Origin: Lagopus muta
Taxonomy: Eukaryota > Chordata > Aves > Galliformes > Phasianidae
Direction of reading: 5' to 3'
NCBI RefSeq assembly: GCF_023343835.1
Contig: NC_064472.1
Span: 8,671,469-8,735,468, forward strand
Length of the DNA stretch: 64,000 nt
Shown here piece by piece: positions 21,801-36,800 of the stretch. Under the pieces are notes generated by a model. That model worked only from the letters and a program-made list of their open reading frames with translations, did no database searches and had not been told where the DNA came from. Position numbers and translations under genes: made by a program. Position 1 is the first letter of the stretch. The number at the start of each line of letters is the position of its first letter.

Positions 21801-24800
21801 CTGATTTAAGTTTTTTCTTCACATCCCATTTGACCTTACTTTTGCTTTTCAGTGTCCTTGGAACAAGCCTGGTCTGTGGTTATACTTAATTTCATCTGTG
21901 GAGATTGGCTTTTTGTTTTGCTTTTTGTCTCTTAACATGAAATACATTACAACAACATCTAAGTTTAGCTTATCCTCAGAGGAGACTACAGTACCTGTGT
22001 AGAAGAGGTGCAGATGATGTTGTGAGTTCTGCCAGTGCTTGTAATGACAGTGCCAGCATCACCCAACTTTGCTCACATTTTATTTGATGTTAGGAATGCT
22101 GAGCATGCTATGGATCTAATCATTTCACCTCTAAAGCTAGTTGTCCCTACAGCTTGGGAGAAGACTGAATGGCAAAGGCAGCCTGGTACATGAGGCTGGA
22201 TTTCAGAAATTCATAGAGGTAATACTGAAGAACAAAAGCATCAGAGAAGGAGAAGGAAGTGAGACAGGGACAAGGAGAGGCAACACACTTCATCTGAATG
22301 AAGGAAAACATTTGACAAGAAGAGCAGAATTGTTAAAAAGGGGAAAATGGCTTTAGCTTTTCCTCGCCCTGCAGAGATTGGAGGAAGCCACTGTTCAAAC
22401 TTTAAGAACAATAACCTAGATGTTTTGCAGAATATCCCACTGGAGTCTCTCACACTGTACTGTAGTCTTGTGATCAAGCCTCTGGCATTTCTGCCTTCCT
22501 GGCTGCCCTGTCTATGACAGGACAGAGCAAACCATTCTGAGGTATTAGGAGAACTGTGCCAATGTGCTCTTTGTTCCCAGAAAGCTAAAGGAGCTGGGGG
22601 ATGAGGAACCATGGGCCATCAAGAACCTAAGCCAGACACCTCTCAGTTGTATAGGAACAATGGAGACTGGCTACATTTGCTACTAGCCTAAAGGCTGCAA
22701 ACTTCCATTTTGCAGATCCTAAGGAAGATTCTAAAAGCTGTCTGAAAAGCAACTAAGAAATGCAAGTCTATTGATAGCAGGCTTAGTTTGGCGTGTAGGG
22801 GTTTGCATACCCTCTAAACAGTGCTCAGATTTTCACAGATGTAATAAAGCTGAGCTGGCTGTTCTAAAGCTTTTGTCAATGGGTGCCACTGCTTAACCCT
22901 TTCCCACCCAAATCACTCCTCCTTCTCCTGGCAGCTCTAAAGCAGCAGCCTCTCCAGTGAGAAGTCTCTCATTTTACAGGTAGGCATCAGCACTAGTTCC
23001 TTGTTCTCTTCCTTATTATCTTCTCCCACTAATTTCAGTGTTTCTAAATCTCCTGAGCAGCAAATCTTCTACAATTGCTCTTGAGAAGCCATCACACAGC
23101 CTACTGCCAAAAGAATCCAAGTCTTCACAGATTGCATTTGGAAACCAATGAGGAGCAGTAGGCATGGAAAACCCATCTGAAAGCACTTGCTGAAATTCTT
23201 ACTGCCACTAAGAATCTGACTCCTTTACACGGTCTCAAAAACCAAATGCAAAACAGTGAGCAGTGCAGTATCTTTCACCAATGTCACAGGGGCTTACAGA
23301 TAAAACTTGACAAGGTCTTGGCATGATTTACGAGTACTGCTGTGGGTTTTGGGAACTAATTTGAAACTGATCTGTTGGATGTGCTGCATAGAGAGAGGCT
23401 CTGACCTGCCGCTCCTATTCTACTTAGTATGCAGTAATCCATGACACCTTCTCATTCATCATTAAAAATGCAGCCTTCATGTTGTATTCGTTCAGCTCAG
23501 ACAGAGTTGATTTTCTTCATACTGTGTGGTATGATGCTACGTGTGGGATGTAGGAGAAAAATAATGTTAATCACACACTGACGTTGTAGTAGTTGCTGAA
23601 CGGTGTAGGACAGAGCCATGGACATTTCAGCGTCTCTGCTTCTCATACTGAACTGCCAGTGAGGGGGGCTGTGGCACAGGGAGCTGGAAGGGGACAGAAC
23701 TAGGACAAAGGGATATTCCATGCCACATTATGTTATGCAAAAAAGCAAAACCAAATAACCACAAAACTGACGGCAGTTGGTCAAGGGAGCTACCGCTGCC
23801 TGGAGACTGGGCAACAATCAGTGAGTGGAGAGCAATTGGTTTGTGTATCACTTCTTCTGTATGAGTATGCATATATGTATGTTAGTACCATTCCTGCTAT
23901 TTCTTTCTTCCTTTTCTGTCTTAGTCAGTAGTGTTTATTCCAGCCTTTTTCCAATTCTCTCCCTCATCCCACTAGGAGGGGGGCAAATGAGCAAGTGGCT
24001 GTGTAGTGTTCAGCTGCTTGCTGGGATAAACCAGAACATGTGTAGATTCTGCTGTCATTTTAAGTGTGATCCTTCACTAAAAATTACCACCTTTCTCGTA
24101 GCATGCAAAATGTGCAATTCTGTTGACTCCGTATGGTTCCTGCCCCCTGAATGCAGATAAGTGATACATTATTGTAATGAAGCCGGCATGGAAAAAACAG
24201 AAATACACTAAAATCATGTATTCATCTAAAAACTTCTTTGTTTACAGTGGATTGTAGGATTGCCTGATTATGTCACACAGAGATGAGCCAAAATGGCTCC
24301 TGCTCTGACCATGCTGTTCAAAGTGTGGAGGAGCTGTACAGCAAAGCACACAGAGATGGATGCTACACAAGTCATCATTAAGTTAATCAGTATGAGGAAG
24401 GGGTCATTTTCAAAAAAGAAGAAGGAGAATTTCTGGGATAAAAGCAGCCAAGTCAGAACTAAGCTTTAACACAGTTTGCTGTTATGTGAAGCAGAAATGT
24501 ACACTTTCCTGCTGGTATGATTATTCATTACGCAGGGTTGCCCAGAGCATTGAAGACATATAAAACCCCTGATTTTTACCAGGCTAGGCTCACTGCTGTC
24601 TGCAGGCTCTATTATCACTGGTCCTCGACTCAGTGATAATAATCTGTGCCTGCATCTTCCCATGGGACAAAATGCAACACAGAACAGAGCATTTTGAAAG
24701 GGCCATTGCTGCTCCTGCAGTCTGTTTGGCAACGGGGGAATAACAATCTTAAGGTAATTAGGAATTAATGCTCAGAGCACAGATGAGTTTTCCAGTTCTT

Positions 24801-27800
24801 ACCTTGTCCGTGCCATCACATTGTTCTTCTTGGGCTGCTGATTAACTGGGCTTCCCATGTTGCCATTCTTCAGAGAGCCCTTCCGAGCCAGCTCCCTCTG
24901 CTTCTCTGCATGTGGGACAGACAGGAGAGAAGCAAAATTAGGGCAACAGCCTCGGTGGTCTCCATACAGCTACAGAAATCCAGATTTGATAGTAGCAAAA
25001 AGTATGGTGGAATTAATAGCATAGGACATGAGCACTCCATCTCCCAGGCAGTGATACTGTGAAGGCTGGAGAAGCTGTGTTCCAAGCTCACCAGGGGCTA
25101 AAGGTAGTATGCCCAGACACTCAGCAGCTTGCTGGCAATGCTACACAAAGATGGTCGTGGAGCTTCAGGATGAGATCCAGCACAAATCTTGCCTCTCTGC
25201 AGCTATGGACTCTAAAACAGTAGTGCGGGCTGGGCAAGGAATTTTTTCTCTTACATTTTCTCCTCTACAAACTGCTACTGAGGGACCCAGCTGGGTCAGA
25301 AAAGTGCCTCCATCAATCCAGAACCATGTTCTTTTTAATTCTAGTCCAGCCAGGCTTGACAGCAGAGTTATTACTTCCCAGGAAGGCAACTCAACAGAAT
25401 AACATCCTACAGAAGAAATGTTGCTGCCTTCTCTGCTTCTCCTCATAACTGCCTGCGTTGTCCCCATTGTGTCCTCTTTTATCTCACATTGAATCTTGAA
25501 GCTTTGTTTAAGGAGAAAAAAGTGAAAGCTTCTTTAGCTACATTTTTAAACAGCATATTTCTGCTCAATTTTCAGAGCATGTTCTGTTTGCTGCTGAAAT
25601 GTACCTTAAATCTCTTACAGAGCATGGAGCTTTCTTTGTGTATTCATTGCAAGAGAGGATTAAACAGTTTCTCATATAGGAAACTATTTCCATTCTTAAC
25701 ATCTTCTAACCAAAGGATTTTAACTAGAGTTCAGGTGAACAAGCTAAGCCTTTGCAGGAAAGTAGTGCTTGTGCTATATAAATATGCTGCTGCTACCAGG
25801 ATAGGAGGGATAGGAGCTCATGTGTGATGGGTTGTCATATAAATCAATATTCAAATTTCTGATTCAAAGTCCTTCCTTGCTTCTTTTGGCAAGTTGGGTT
25901 GAGTCAGCAATCAGCCACAAAACTGAGACTCATCCTGCAGTGCTAGGCAAGGCTTGTATGGAAATGAAGACTGTGGGACCAGCAAGGCAGGACCTGGCTA
26001 AAAGTGTTCTCTGGAGTGTGAGAAATGTTGGAAACTACTTTTGTGTGATGCCTGAATAATAGGGGTTTATCAGACTGCTGGCTGGGGAACCTGAACAGTG
26101 AATTCGTCTTGCTTCTGCTTTCCCTGTGGTGTGTGAAATGAGTTGATACACTTTTTTCTCTTGCAGATTTTATTCCCCTTGGAGAGGAAAGCACCTGCTA
26201 CTTGTTGTGGGAAAGCTGCGTGCCATGAGGGTGTGCAGTGCACAGTGGCACAACTCCATTCTATTCATGAGGAAGGAGGAGGGAGACAAGTGTACAAGGC
26301 TGCCTTTTTTGAGGGACAAGCAAGAAGAGATGCCTCTAAACTGTGGTAATGAGCACAGCTGAGGAAATGGTAGAGGAGAGCACATGGCCACACACCATAC
26401 TCAGCCCTGCTCCTGCTGACATCAGAGGTGAATAAAAGCTCACTGAAGTTGGCAGGGGAAGGACCAGACCAATAACTCTCTCTGGCATGAGCAACAAAGA
26501 GACTGATATGGGATCGAAGGCAAAACCTTAAATCACAGTAATTTCTCATGACTGGAACTTGCAAATGCACTGGTTGTCATTGTCTCCAGAAAAAAAGGCT
26601 GACATTTTGCAGGCCATGTGAATGTTGCTATTCAGACATAGAAGGATAAAGCACGGTTTTATCGAGGCAAAGGTTTACAACCCTAAATACAAAACAACTT
26701 CCCCCCATTTACATCAGAAGCTGCAGTGCTGACCACAAATCCGCAGTGCTGAGACAAGTTGCCAATACCTTAAGGTGCTGTGTAATTCACAAAAAGCTCC
26801 TGACTCACAAAGAAGATTTCATTCTCTCAAGATAGTTAAGGCCTGACTGAGCCTTTTAAACGTACTGGCACTCTCTGATTTCTATTGATTATTCCATACA
26901 AGCACTAATGCTCTTTTCCGATTCAGATTGCTCATTCGGTTGATGAATCTGGACTTTAGTTAAGTATCTTCTTCCTCCTATAAGTCTCCCCATGGCTACT
27001 TCTATGCTCTTACTGAGTGCTAATTCAATGTGAGGGTCTGATTGATAATAAATTTCCTATTTAACCCCTTTTCTCACCTACTTATTAGCTTGGAGTGAAC
27101 ATTCCCAAAGGCCACTGCAGCGCAATATATGCCACTGTCACATTCACACCCAGACACACTTCTAAGCATGAATCGACATTTCAGTCCCCTCTTGGATGCT
27201 GTGAAACCTGAGTGGTCAAGAACCAAGAGATGGCAGGGAGAATGGGAGGTCTGTCCAGCCCAGGGGTGATAGCAAAAGCCTCTGGAAGGTGACGGAGATG
27301 CATGAATCCCTTTAGACTCTGAGGCAAGGAGACCTGCTACTGAGCCTTACAAGTATTATGAACCATCACATGAAGCAGTTTTGGTGCCAATCTGCTGAAG
27401 AAATTCTGGACAGTGCTGACCATCTACCACCAGATCCATCAGGATGGTGGGTTTTCAGTGCCCATTGTCTGTTTGGTGTTTCTTCCTGGCCTAGCAGGTG
27501 AAGCTGATGAACCCAGTTTCTAGATAGTGAGCTCTTTTCTAAGTTTTCCAGCTCATCTGGCTTTGGCTCCCATATGTTTGTTTGAAGGCATTGGATCCAA
27601 ACACTACATGTCAAAATTCCTTTCAGAAAAACAGTTGACACAGCCTGTTCTGACAACATTACTTTCAGGATCCAAAATGTTAACAAAAAAGTATAAATTC
27701 ACAAATAAAGTAGTTCTCATAGAAGCTGCAATCAAATGCATGTATCAGCACAGTAAAGAGAAGGTGAGAGAAGGAACAACAAGCTAAGTTTGAGAAGCAA

Positions 27801-30800
27801 ACAACATTTTTCTTTAAAGGCTGCCCCATACTGGCTGACGACGAGCACAAATCACAGCATCACCACGCTCGAGTTACCCAGCTGTGCTAACCCCTGTGTG
27901 AAACCTGGGAAGTCAGTCCTTGGGCAATTCTCATGGTTAGGACTACATACAAATTGAAAGTATTTGCAGAATCCAAGACTCTCTGGTGTGATACTTAGGT
28001 ATTCCCCACTGGTCTTAAATGACGCCTGTGCTCCTGTATGGCTCCCTAAGCCTTGAGGCCTCAGCTTCAGACATGAGGGGCACAGTCCAACCACAGAGAA
28101 TAGGTTTAGTTTGTCCTCCACCTTTGGCAACTTTTGGAACCAGACACACTAAGGCTCTCCATGGCCAGGTCTGCCTGTGCTGCCCGCTGTATTCCAACAC
28201 GTGCACAAAACTTCCATGAAGCAGTAGACTTGAGGGAAAATTGATACCAACACTGCAAAACCACCTAATTCTGGGCAACCTGAAGGCACTAGAAGAATGA
28301 GGAACAGTGGTTAACAGGCACTGCTGCCCAATAGCAAGAAAATAGTACACAGGAGAACAAATGAAGGAATGGAAGACTGTGATTTCCAGACACCAGCTAT
28401 TTCATGCCTGCTGAGTTTGCTGTTGGATGGTCAGCAAAAAGCTAATACAGAAGAGATACAGCAGAGGTGAGTGACAGAGACTTGGAGACTGGGAAACCAG
28501 AATGAAACAAGGCTGCTTTCCAGCTATTTCAGGTAAATGACTAACTGTTGGCAGTAAAAGGCAGTGTAATAGCAGGGCTCCAACAATGCTTTCACCGTTT
28601 GCAAGTATTTGAAATGGGTTGTTTAGGTTTCATTACATTTAGCTGTTTTTATTTTCTTACCATTATATCTAGTTAAATATTCACACCCACGTGTTTTGCC
28701 ATATCCCTCCCACTAAGTGGATGGTTGTAGGTGACTGTGCACACTGTGAGTAAATGCGACAGCCTGAAGATCCAGCAGGCAAGCAGTCCCAGCAGAGCCG
28801 GTACAGCTGAGGGTGAGACAGCTTTATCCAAATCCAAGTCTGTTTTCCTGAGAGGCACTTTCTGCGCAGGGAAGAGCAGAAGAGGTTGGGAGGATATAAT
28901 GTAGCCTGCACTGCCTTTGACATTAAAAAGCATGCTGAACTAGGAGCCTGCAGGCTCTGTCTGGTCATGAGCAGCATTGCTGTGTTGGGTATTGGGTAGT
29001 CTACCTGGCTCTAGGCTTGAATGGAGCCACACTTCTGTTTCAGTGGAGAGTTCACAGAACACAGCTGATGCACTGGACAATTTGGCTGCACCACTTCCAC
29101 CTAAGCTAATCCTGGAGATTGTGCTGGAAGAACTTGTGGAGAAGTGTACATGCAAGGGTGTGCAAAGGTGGGGACAGGTCCAGGATCCTACTGACACAGC
29201 CGCAGCTCTGAACAGCAGAGGGACTGTTTTTTATCTCGACACATCTCACTTTCTTGAGCATGGCTGCATTCCACTTTAAGACACTTTGTCCCCCACTGAC
29301 ATTAAAATCATCCAACAAAACAAAGTAGATCTGCTCAATGAGCAAGCTGTGCCTTTGTGCTAGCCTCACATCGCCCTGCTCTGCCTCCTGACCCCTCTGA
29401 GCCACGCAGCATCTGCTCCACGGCAGCTTCAAGGAAAGCTCTGCTGATGGCCAGGCTCCAAAGAATAATTACAAGCAATGTTGTATTACTCACTGCAATT
29501 TAAAACTGTTATTTGTTCAGCTGGCTGCATGCGTCTAGCTTCTTTGTGACAAGGGAAGATGGCAGTGGGTACAGGAAGCATGCTCATGTGGAACTTCAGA
29601 CTTGAGTAAATCCTTACAGTCATTCCTCTGGTTTTAGACTTCAGACAAAACCAAAACTAGTTCTAATTTTCCTGCTGTTTGTTTTTAAATAAAATGCTGA
29701 ACAGCTTCTTTAGTACGTGTTGCCATGCGTGGTATGGGTTTTGTCACCCTGTCCTAACCAGAAGAGGTAAGAATAGCATGTATTTTGGTCTACAAAAGGA
29801 GAACTGCTGCTTTTGTAGCATTGGGCAAAGCAGACAGACCAGGAATTTGGTGAACATCAGCTTGTGCTATTCTGAAGAGTGAGTTATTTGGATGCTTCAA
29901 ACCCCCAAATGTTGGGTTTAGGATGCCATCATCTCTCACTGCCACAGTGTTTGACTGCCAACATCCTCCCATGAGACACAGCCTGATCAGCACAAATGCT
30001 GTTGTTTGGTGGTGGATGAGTCTGATTTGCTTCCTTAGCAGTGTGGGCTGGAAGCAGGCAGGCAGTGACTGCTCCTGTCTCTTTGCTGAGAGCTGAACCT
30101 TGCTAACTCAATTGCTTTCGAACCTGCCTGAGTGGGAGGAGACGGGGAGCGTGTGGTGTGGGTCCATGGGATTCAGTGCAGCGGGAGGACAAAGAGAAAT
30201 TAATCCTTTGTGACAGAGCTGTATTTTTCCATCTTCGAGATGTATGAAATGAAATTTTGGGATGTATTTGCCCCTCTGTCCCCCACTGTCAGCCAAGACC
30301 ATTTCGGAAGCTGAGGATTTCAGCAGTTCCCTGATGAATTCCACCTTCTCAAGCAAGCTGAGAATTTAAATTGCACAGTACATAACATTAGTCTGTCTGT
30401 TCACATCCCACTGAATGATCAACAGAGTGGTGAACAAACGGAGGGAAAAAGAACAAGTGCTGACTTCAGCTTCCACTCTGAGCCTGAGCCCCAGGCTCAA
30501 CTCTGTGTCATTCAGCTCTAGGACACTGGCATGCATTTACTTAATACCGGAACCCTTCTTAACTTCCACCTCCAACAGAGAGAATTTGGCAGCTGGGACT
30601 GTGCCTCTTCTTGGAGAGGTTTCAGGGCACACATCAATGGGGCTTTGCCATCAGGCTGAGGAGGGCTGGACAGAAGGGAGGTGAATGTATGCTGTGTACT
30701 GTGGCTACGCTGGTCCTGATGAACAGGGATTTGGATCAGGTATGTGTGGCCACATGCACTGAAAAAATTTCACATTAGGAAGGGTCATGCAACTAAGTCA

Positions 30801-33800
30801 TCCAACTACCAACTTGGGAAAATTGTGCAAGACAATATTTTCAGCCAATGTATCTCATTTCTGCTGACCTAGCCAAACTAGCCAAACTGATGAGCTTTGT
30901 GTGGCTTTAAGAACTCTGGAGGTCTGACCAGAGACAGGCATGGTACACAGCAGTGCAGAGCAGAAAAAATGTTTGCATCTCTTTTCCAAGGATGCAGCCA
31001 GAGCAGCACAGCAATGCAGGATTGACTCTTGGGGTATGCTGGTATGAAGTGTGGACTCCACAAGTCACAGAGTTCTGTATGGCTGGGCTGGGGGTACAAC
31101 CTGCTCTTCCCTCTGGAAAACCTGAAGTGCCACACTTCTCCCTAGCGAGGAGGACAGGTAAATGACTTCTGCAGTCCTAATCCAGCATCCACTTACACAA
31201 GTCTCTGAAAGTGGTTTGTGTTCCAACACCAGCTCCCTTACCCTAGACACGCTGTTCCAGCTCCAAAGTTCCTTTACGTGACCTTCATGTGAATACAGGA
31301 AAGAATGACTTCACCATGTATATCCACTGCTAGGCTTTCATGTGGAGGAGAGCTGGACATCCAGTGCAGCTAGGTACCTAGCAAAGCAAGTCTCAGGGCT
31401 TTAGGGAAAGTGTTTACTGTTTTGAACACAGAGCATTTTACCTCCTCATGGCATGGTATAATTGTGAATCACCTTTGTGAAGCAGCAAGCTATATTATAC
31501 TGATGGGAGAAACTATTTAACTGCTCTCTCTTAAAGCCACAAAAAGCATCTCTGACAGCAGGGATGCAGAGAATGGGTCTCGGGGCTCCCAGTGCTCTGC
31601 CTGGTCTGTCTGGGCAGCCATCTTACCCAGACAGGTTGCGACTGCTCAGCAGCAGGCAGCAGCCGATCTCTCTTCAGCTTTGAACATCTATCTGGGCTGA
31701 TTTCAAATGCATCTACTGTCACAGTTCCCAGCTCACAAGGGCATTTTGTTGTGATTCAGCTTGTGCTTTTTCACTTAGTAAAGACCGAGACTTTTATTCC
31801 TAATGGCTGCAAAGTACTGAATATAAAGATTTCATCCATCACTGTCAAAACTGGAAAGCATGCACAGCATTTTATTTAAAACTTTTTTTTCTTCTTTCGC
31901 ATTTACCTTTAAAAAAAGATTTTTTTTTTTGTATCTTCAAATGCTTTTCAAAAAACACTTTTTCTACCAGCCGTAAGAACAAAGTTAAATATCTGGGGAA
32001 GCATTTGCAACCTGAGAAGCACAGCTAAAAAGTTTCAGTTTATAAAGTGAATTCTACAAAATATATAACCTGTAAATCTGAGCTCTCTCCCTTTATGCCT
32101 TTTAAAGGGACAGAGAACATGGAGTTGTTTCATCCAGAAAGAATTTCTGCAAATGTTTCTTCCATCACAGTTTCTATTCAATTAAATACAGGTTTAAGAC
32201 AAAGCCACTTGCTTGGCCCAAGTCTGCTATATGGTATATTTGATTAAAAAAAAAGAAAAAGAAAGTAGTCTATTAAATGCCATTTAACTTTATCAGTAAT
32301 AGCTCTCCTCATTTAAAGCATCGCTCACTAGTCACAGCAATAATCAACCAGAGAAACGGTCATAATGCCCACATCACATTTGTTATGGGTCCTCATGTCC
32401 AGTGATGAAGTATTAAGGTCACTGATGCATGCAGTGTGTGTGCTGTGCATTTAGCAGAGTAACACACAGACAGTACAAATTTGTTTAGCTGAATACTCTG
32501 GGCTTCAGTAACAGAGATCATTCTGTAATGCGTATTTGTATAAAAACCACTTGAATTGAGCCTGACACAAGTAAGCTTAGCTGCACACACACTTCATCAA
32601 ATTTCCATGAGTCTAAAATACACACTAAATGATTGGTCTATGGCAGGGAGCATGTGTTTTACAGCCTATATAAATTACAAATTTAATTTATTTTTAATAC
32701 ATTATAATTGGGATAGCTTCCACAGGCTGGCAGATACCATGGGCTGGAATGACCCGTTGAGATCCCATCCAGAAACCCAAACAAATAAGGATAGAAGCGC
32801 TAGTGCCACAGGCAACATATGGGCTTGGAGGGACACCTGGCTTGCCGACTCCAGCTTGGAAGGGTGCTTTGGATTGTTCCTGGTCCCAAGACATGACTTC
32901 CAGTCATGTTTCCAGCCTCAGTTTAGCAGCCAAATGTCAGATATTAGATGTGTTCTGTTTTATCACTTGCTGCACTAAGTTGCTGCAAGCCCATGCATGT
33001 CAAACAAAATCCTGCATTTTTTACTTCAAAAAATGAAGTGCAATGGCAAAAGGCCTGGTTAACAAGCTGAATGGGTGGGTGCTCCTTATTCCATTGTGCT
33101 TTGATCAATTCCTGCAGAATGGTACATGCTGTTTTCTTCCCTGGAAAAGAGAAAGCTTAGTGCTGCTATGCACTTTCAGGCATTGTTTCACTAGATGCAT
33201 TGTGTGTTTACTGTGAATCCTTGTGGGAGAACAGGAGATGCACATCCCAGCACGCCTCTTCCTGCTATTCAGTTTATCAGCCTGAGTATGTGGAACAGCA
33301 GCAGCTCAGCTGTCCCACACAGCAAATCCACTCCCTTAGTTGGATTACTGATGTGATCTCTCCCTTAGCGAGATTTCCATTGTCTGGAAATTTGACAAAG
33401 AGCCTTAGAGCTCAATTAGTTATTTAAGAAGTTTATGATTAGCCAATCTGCTGATTAAGCTTTCTTAATTAGGTTGGCAGGAGTTCTGTTTCGGAGGAAT
33501 GTTGGCCCCTAATTTATTGTTTCCTCTTGGAGCAGGGTGAGGATCTACGTGTAAATCTCACGAGCAGCACACATACCCACAAATGCTGTGAGGCTGTCGG
33601 GGCTGCTGGCAGAGCACCAGGGCACTGTGGCCTGTGGGGACAGCTCAGTGGAGACGCCTTGTCTTTGTACTGGGTGCAGCCAGAAGTCTCCCACTTGGCA
33701 AGGAGAGAGACAGGCAGAGTATCTAGGGCAGGCACAGACCTCACAAAAAGCCTGGCCTGGCATCCTGATATTCACATTGCTCTCCAGCCCAAGGGATGAG

Positions 33801-36800
33801 TAGGAACTCCCTTCCTCTTCCTCCTGGCAGAGGGTTTGGAGAAAACTCGTGGCTTCTTCCCTGGCTTTACATCGCCTTGTGTGCTCCACAGAGCAGGGCC
33901 AGCTGGGTGCTGCCCTCCTCACAGGGGAACTGGCAGACGGCCTAGCAGGCTGCAGCCTTCCTTGTCCAGGCTTGGTTCTGCTTGGGGATTAGTCCCAAAC
34001 TACTAAGAGATTAAACCTTTCCCCATCCTTAAGGCAACTCTATCTCTTTTTCAGGGAAGGCTGCAATCTGACAGCATAAAGTAGTAGAGGATGGTGGAGG
34101 GGATGGTAGATTGCTGTTGTCACCTATTTGCTACTCCTTATCGTCCTCCTCTCTCCAGGAGAACTGAGGGTTTGAAAGCTGCCATTTCCTTCCACCTCTC
34201 CAAGGGACTGGAGATAAAACACAGCCATGCCTCACATGCCAGAGGGAAAACACGACTGGTCAGAAAGAATTTACGTCCCCACTGAAACTCCTAAAGAAGG
34301 AGCTTGGAAGACCAGATAGAAGAAGGGCCTCAAGGTGTCTGCAGCAGCTGCTTTGAGTGATGGACGAGAAGCAGGGCTGGGGGAAAGGCAGCTCTTAGCC
34401 CAGAACATAGAGCCCTGCAGCTGGTATGGGCACTGCCAAACCAAAGCCTTTGTCTGAGGAGCAGCAGTGCTGGCCGCAGGAAGAGTTCAAAGGGACTCAA
34501 AGAAAAGCCTGACTCATCCTGGGGACAACAGGTAGAGATGACCAGCAGATCCCTCACCAGGCTGCCTGCAGGGCCCTGGCTACCTGACCGCTTTCCTCTG
34601 TGATCTGATGACGTAGAAACTGTGGTAGATCTGTACTTTCAACCCCCATCAGCTGTATTCATTGAGGGGAGAAAAATACAGGTGTGGATTTGTTTATCAA
34701 AAGATCATCAGCTTAGGATTTTCGATGCCATTTTTAAGACAAAAGGAAGAAGGCAAGCAAAAGCAACACAGGAATTATGGTAATTTCTGTACCCACTGCA
34801 TGCATGGAGGTTTGTGTTGGGCCATACTGCATATATATTCAGCTTCACTTGGCAAATACATTTTTATGAGCTAAAATATCCAACTGCATTTCAAACACAC
34901 GGCTCATTGCAGTATAGCTGCATGTTTGACTGGAATTGGGATGAAAGGAACAGAAGAGTTGTAAGAACAGAAGGAAAGAGAGAAACAGCCTGAGGGGCTC
35001 AGCAAGCAGTTCTTTGCCTGAGGAAATTAAGACAGAAAACAGAATGTGCATAAGCAGTACAAGCAGCTAAAATAGTAGGTGTTTCAGTCAGTTCCAACTT
35101 GTGTTTGAATTATCTTCCAATAATTAAGATCTACAACAGGTTTTAACTTCCGCACACAGATTCCTAAACACAGCAAAAGCAGGCTGAAGTTAATGATGAA
35201 GAAATGGAGCATGGAGGGTCACCTTTTTTTTTTTTTTTTTTTGTTCCTGACAAAAACATTCAGCTTTGTCTGAGTCAGTGTTAATTCCAATCCCTTTTAA
35301 ATGACTTGCCTGCCCTTCAGCTGGGTGGACAGGCAGGGTGAAGGGGAGGGAGGGGAATTTGGCAGAAGGGAAAGGCTGACTCGGTACTGCTGGGGCAGCA
35401 GGATGTGCAAGGAACAGAGCAAGAGAATGCAGCTAAAAGCAGAAGAGGTAACGAGCTGTCTTAACCACTGTGGTATTTCAGAAAGCCTTTGCAGAGATAC
35501 AAGGCTGTTTTCATTTTCTTGTTGCTACCTTTTTTTTTTTTTTAAAGGAACTAATCTGTTGGCTCATAATCTGTTCTGAATCAAGAACACAGATTTTCAT
35601 TGCCAACCAATTGCATGCAAGCAGAGTTGTATCAACTGTCATCTTTTTTTGTCTCGTTATTTGTCCGTATGGAAGATTCAGCAGCTCCAAGGCACACTGT
35701 TTCTGAAATTACCCAGGGGACAGAAAGTCAGGGTGATGGGATTGGCTGACCTGGAGACAATTTCAGCACGCAGCAACATCAGAAAGTCCCCAGATTCACA
35801 GGCAGGGGCTGGAGCTCTGAGCTCCCTGAGGCAAGTGCAGGGAGGATGAGGCAACTGTGGTGTGCACACACATCCAAACCCTGCTCAATAACTCTTTCAT
35901 GACTAAAGCTCACACACAATGCACTGGAAACAGTTTGGCTTTTGCCAAGACCCAAACAGAAATAGCTGTAACATTCAGAATTCCTGACAGTCTCTCCACC
36001 CCACTGATTCTGGCACACACGATGTCCAGGAAAGATGGGGAAAAGCTGTAAGTAGAAGGAAAGGGTGGCAGAAAATACTGTGTTTTCAGCAGGCTGGCTG
36101 CTAATAGCTGCATTTGTGAGGTGACTGGAAGGGCAACGTCAAGCTTTGGGGAATTAAAAACCTTTAAAGTCTCTTCAGATCACAGAGCAGAGATGTGGAG
36201 GAAGCCTCATTCTTTCCAGGCATGACTCCTAAGCAAAAATTTTGGGGCACTGGGATGTGCTGATCTATCTCCATGAGAGTCTCTCCATGGGCAGCGAGTG
36301 CATTTTCTGACCATCCATCACATAACCCAGTAAAACCAGCCGAGTGAGGACCTGCACCCTGCCTCCAAGTACACAGGGACAAAAAATGAGAACCAGAAAA
36401 ACAACTCCAGCTGGCATTTTTTTGCATCCCCTGCATGCTCCCCAGGCATGTTAAATCATGTTGGCTCAGGCCAGTGACAGGAACAAGGAATCCTCCTACC
36501 ACACCCCCACAGGAGAGCAGCATACATGGGAGAGCAAGCTGCATCTTCTCTCCTGACCATGCTGACAAAGGTGTCAGAGCAGCAACGATGCCATCGCCCC
36601 AGCAGCAACCTTAGGTGGGAAAAGCACAAAGAGCCACTGCTCTTCCACATTCCTCTGGGGAGGGCAAAATTAGAAACCGAAGGCAGAAAGATTTTTCTTC
36701 TGTAATTTGCACAAATTTGATGCGTAAAGCCAGTGAGCCGGAATAATGAAGAACACAGAGAATGACCTCTGTCACTTTTGTGCTGGTGATGGTGCCCGTG

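Noticed and set aside
28015-28350. Minus-strand 111-codon frame in the large FAM219A intron
   Set aside because: No family resemblance, no splice or promoter context; length is within chance for this interval.
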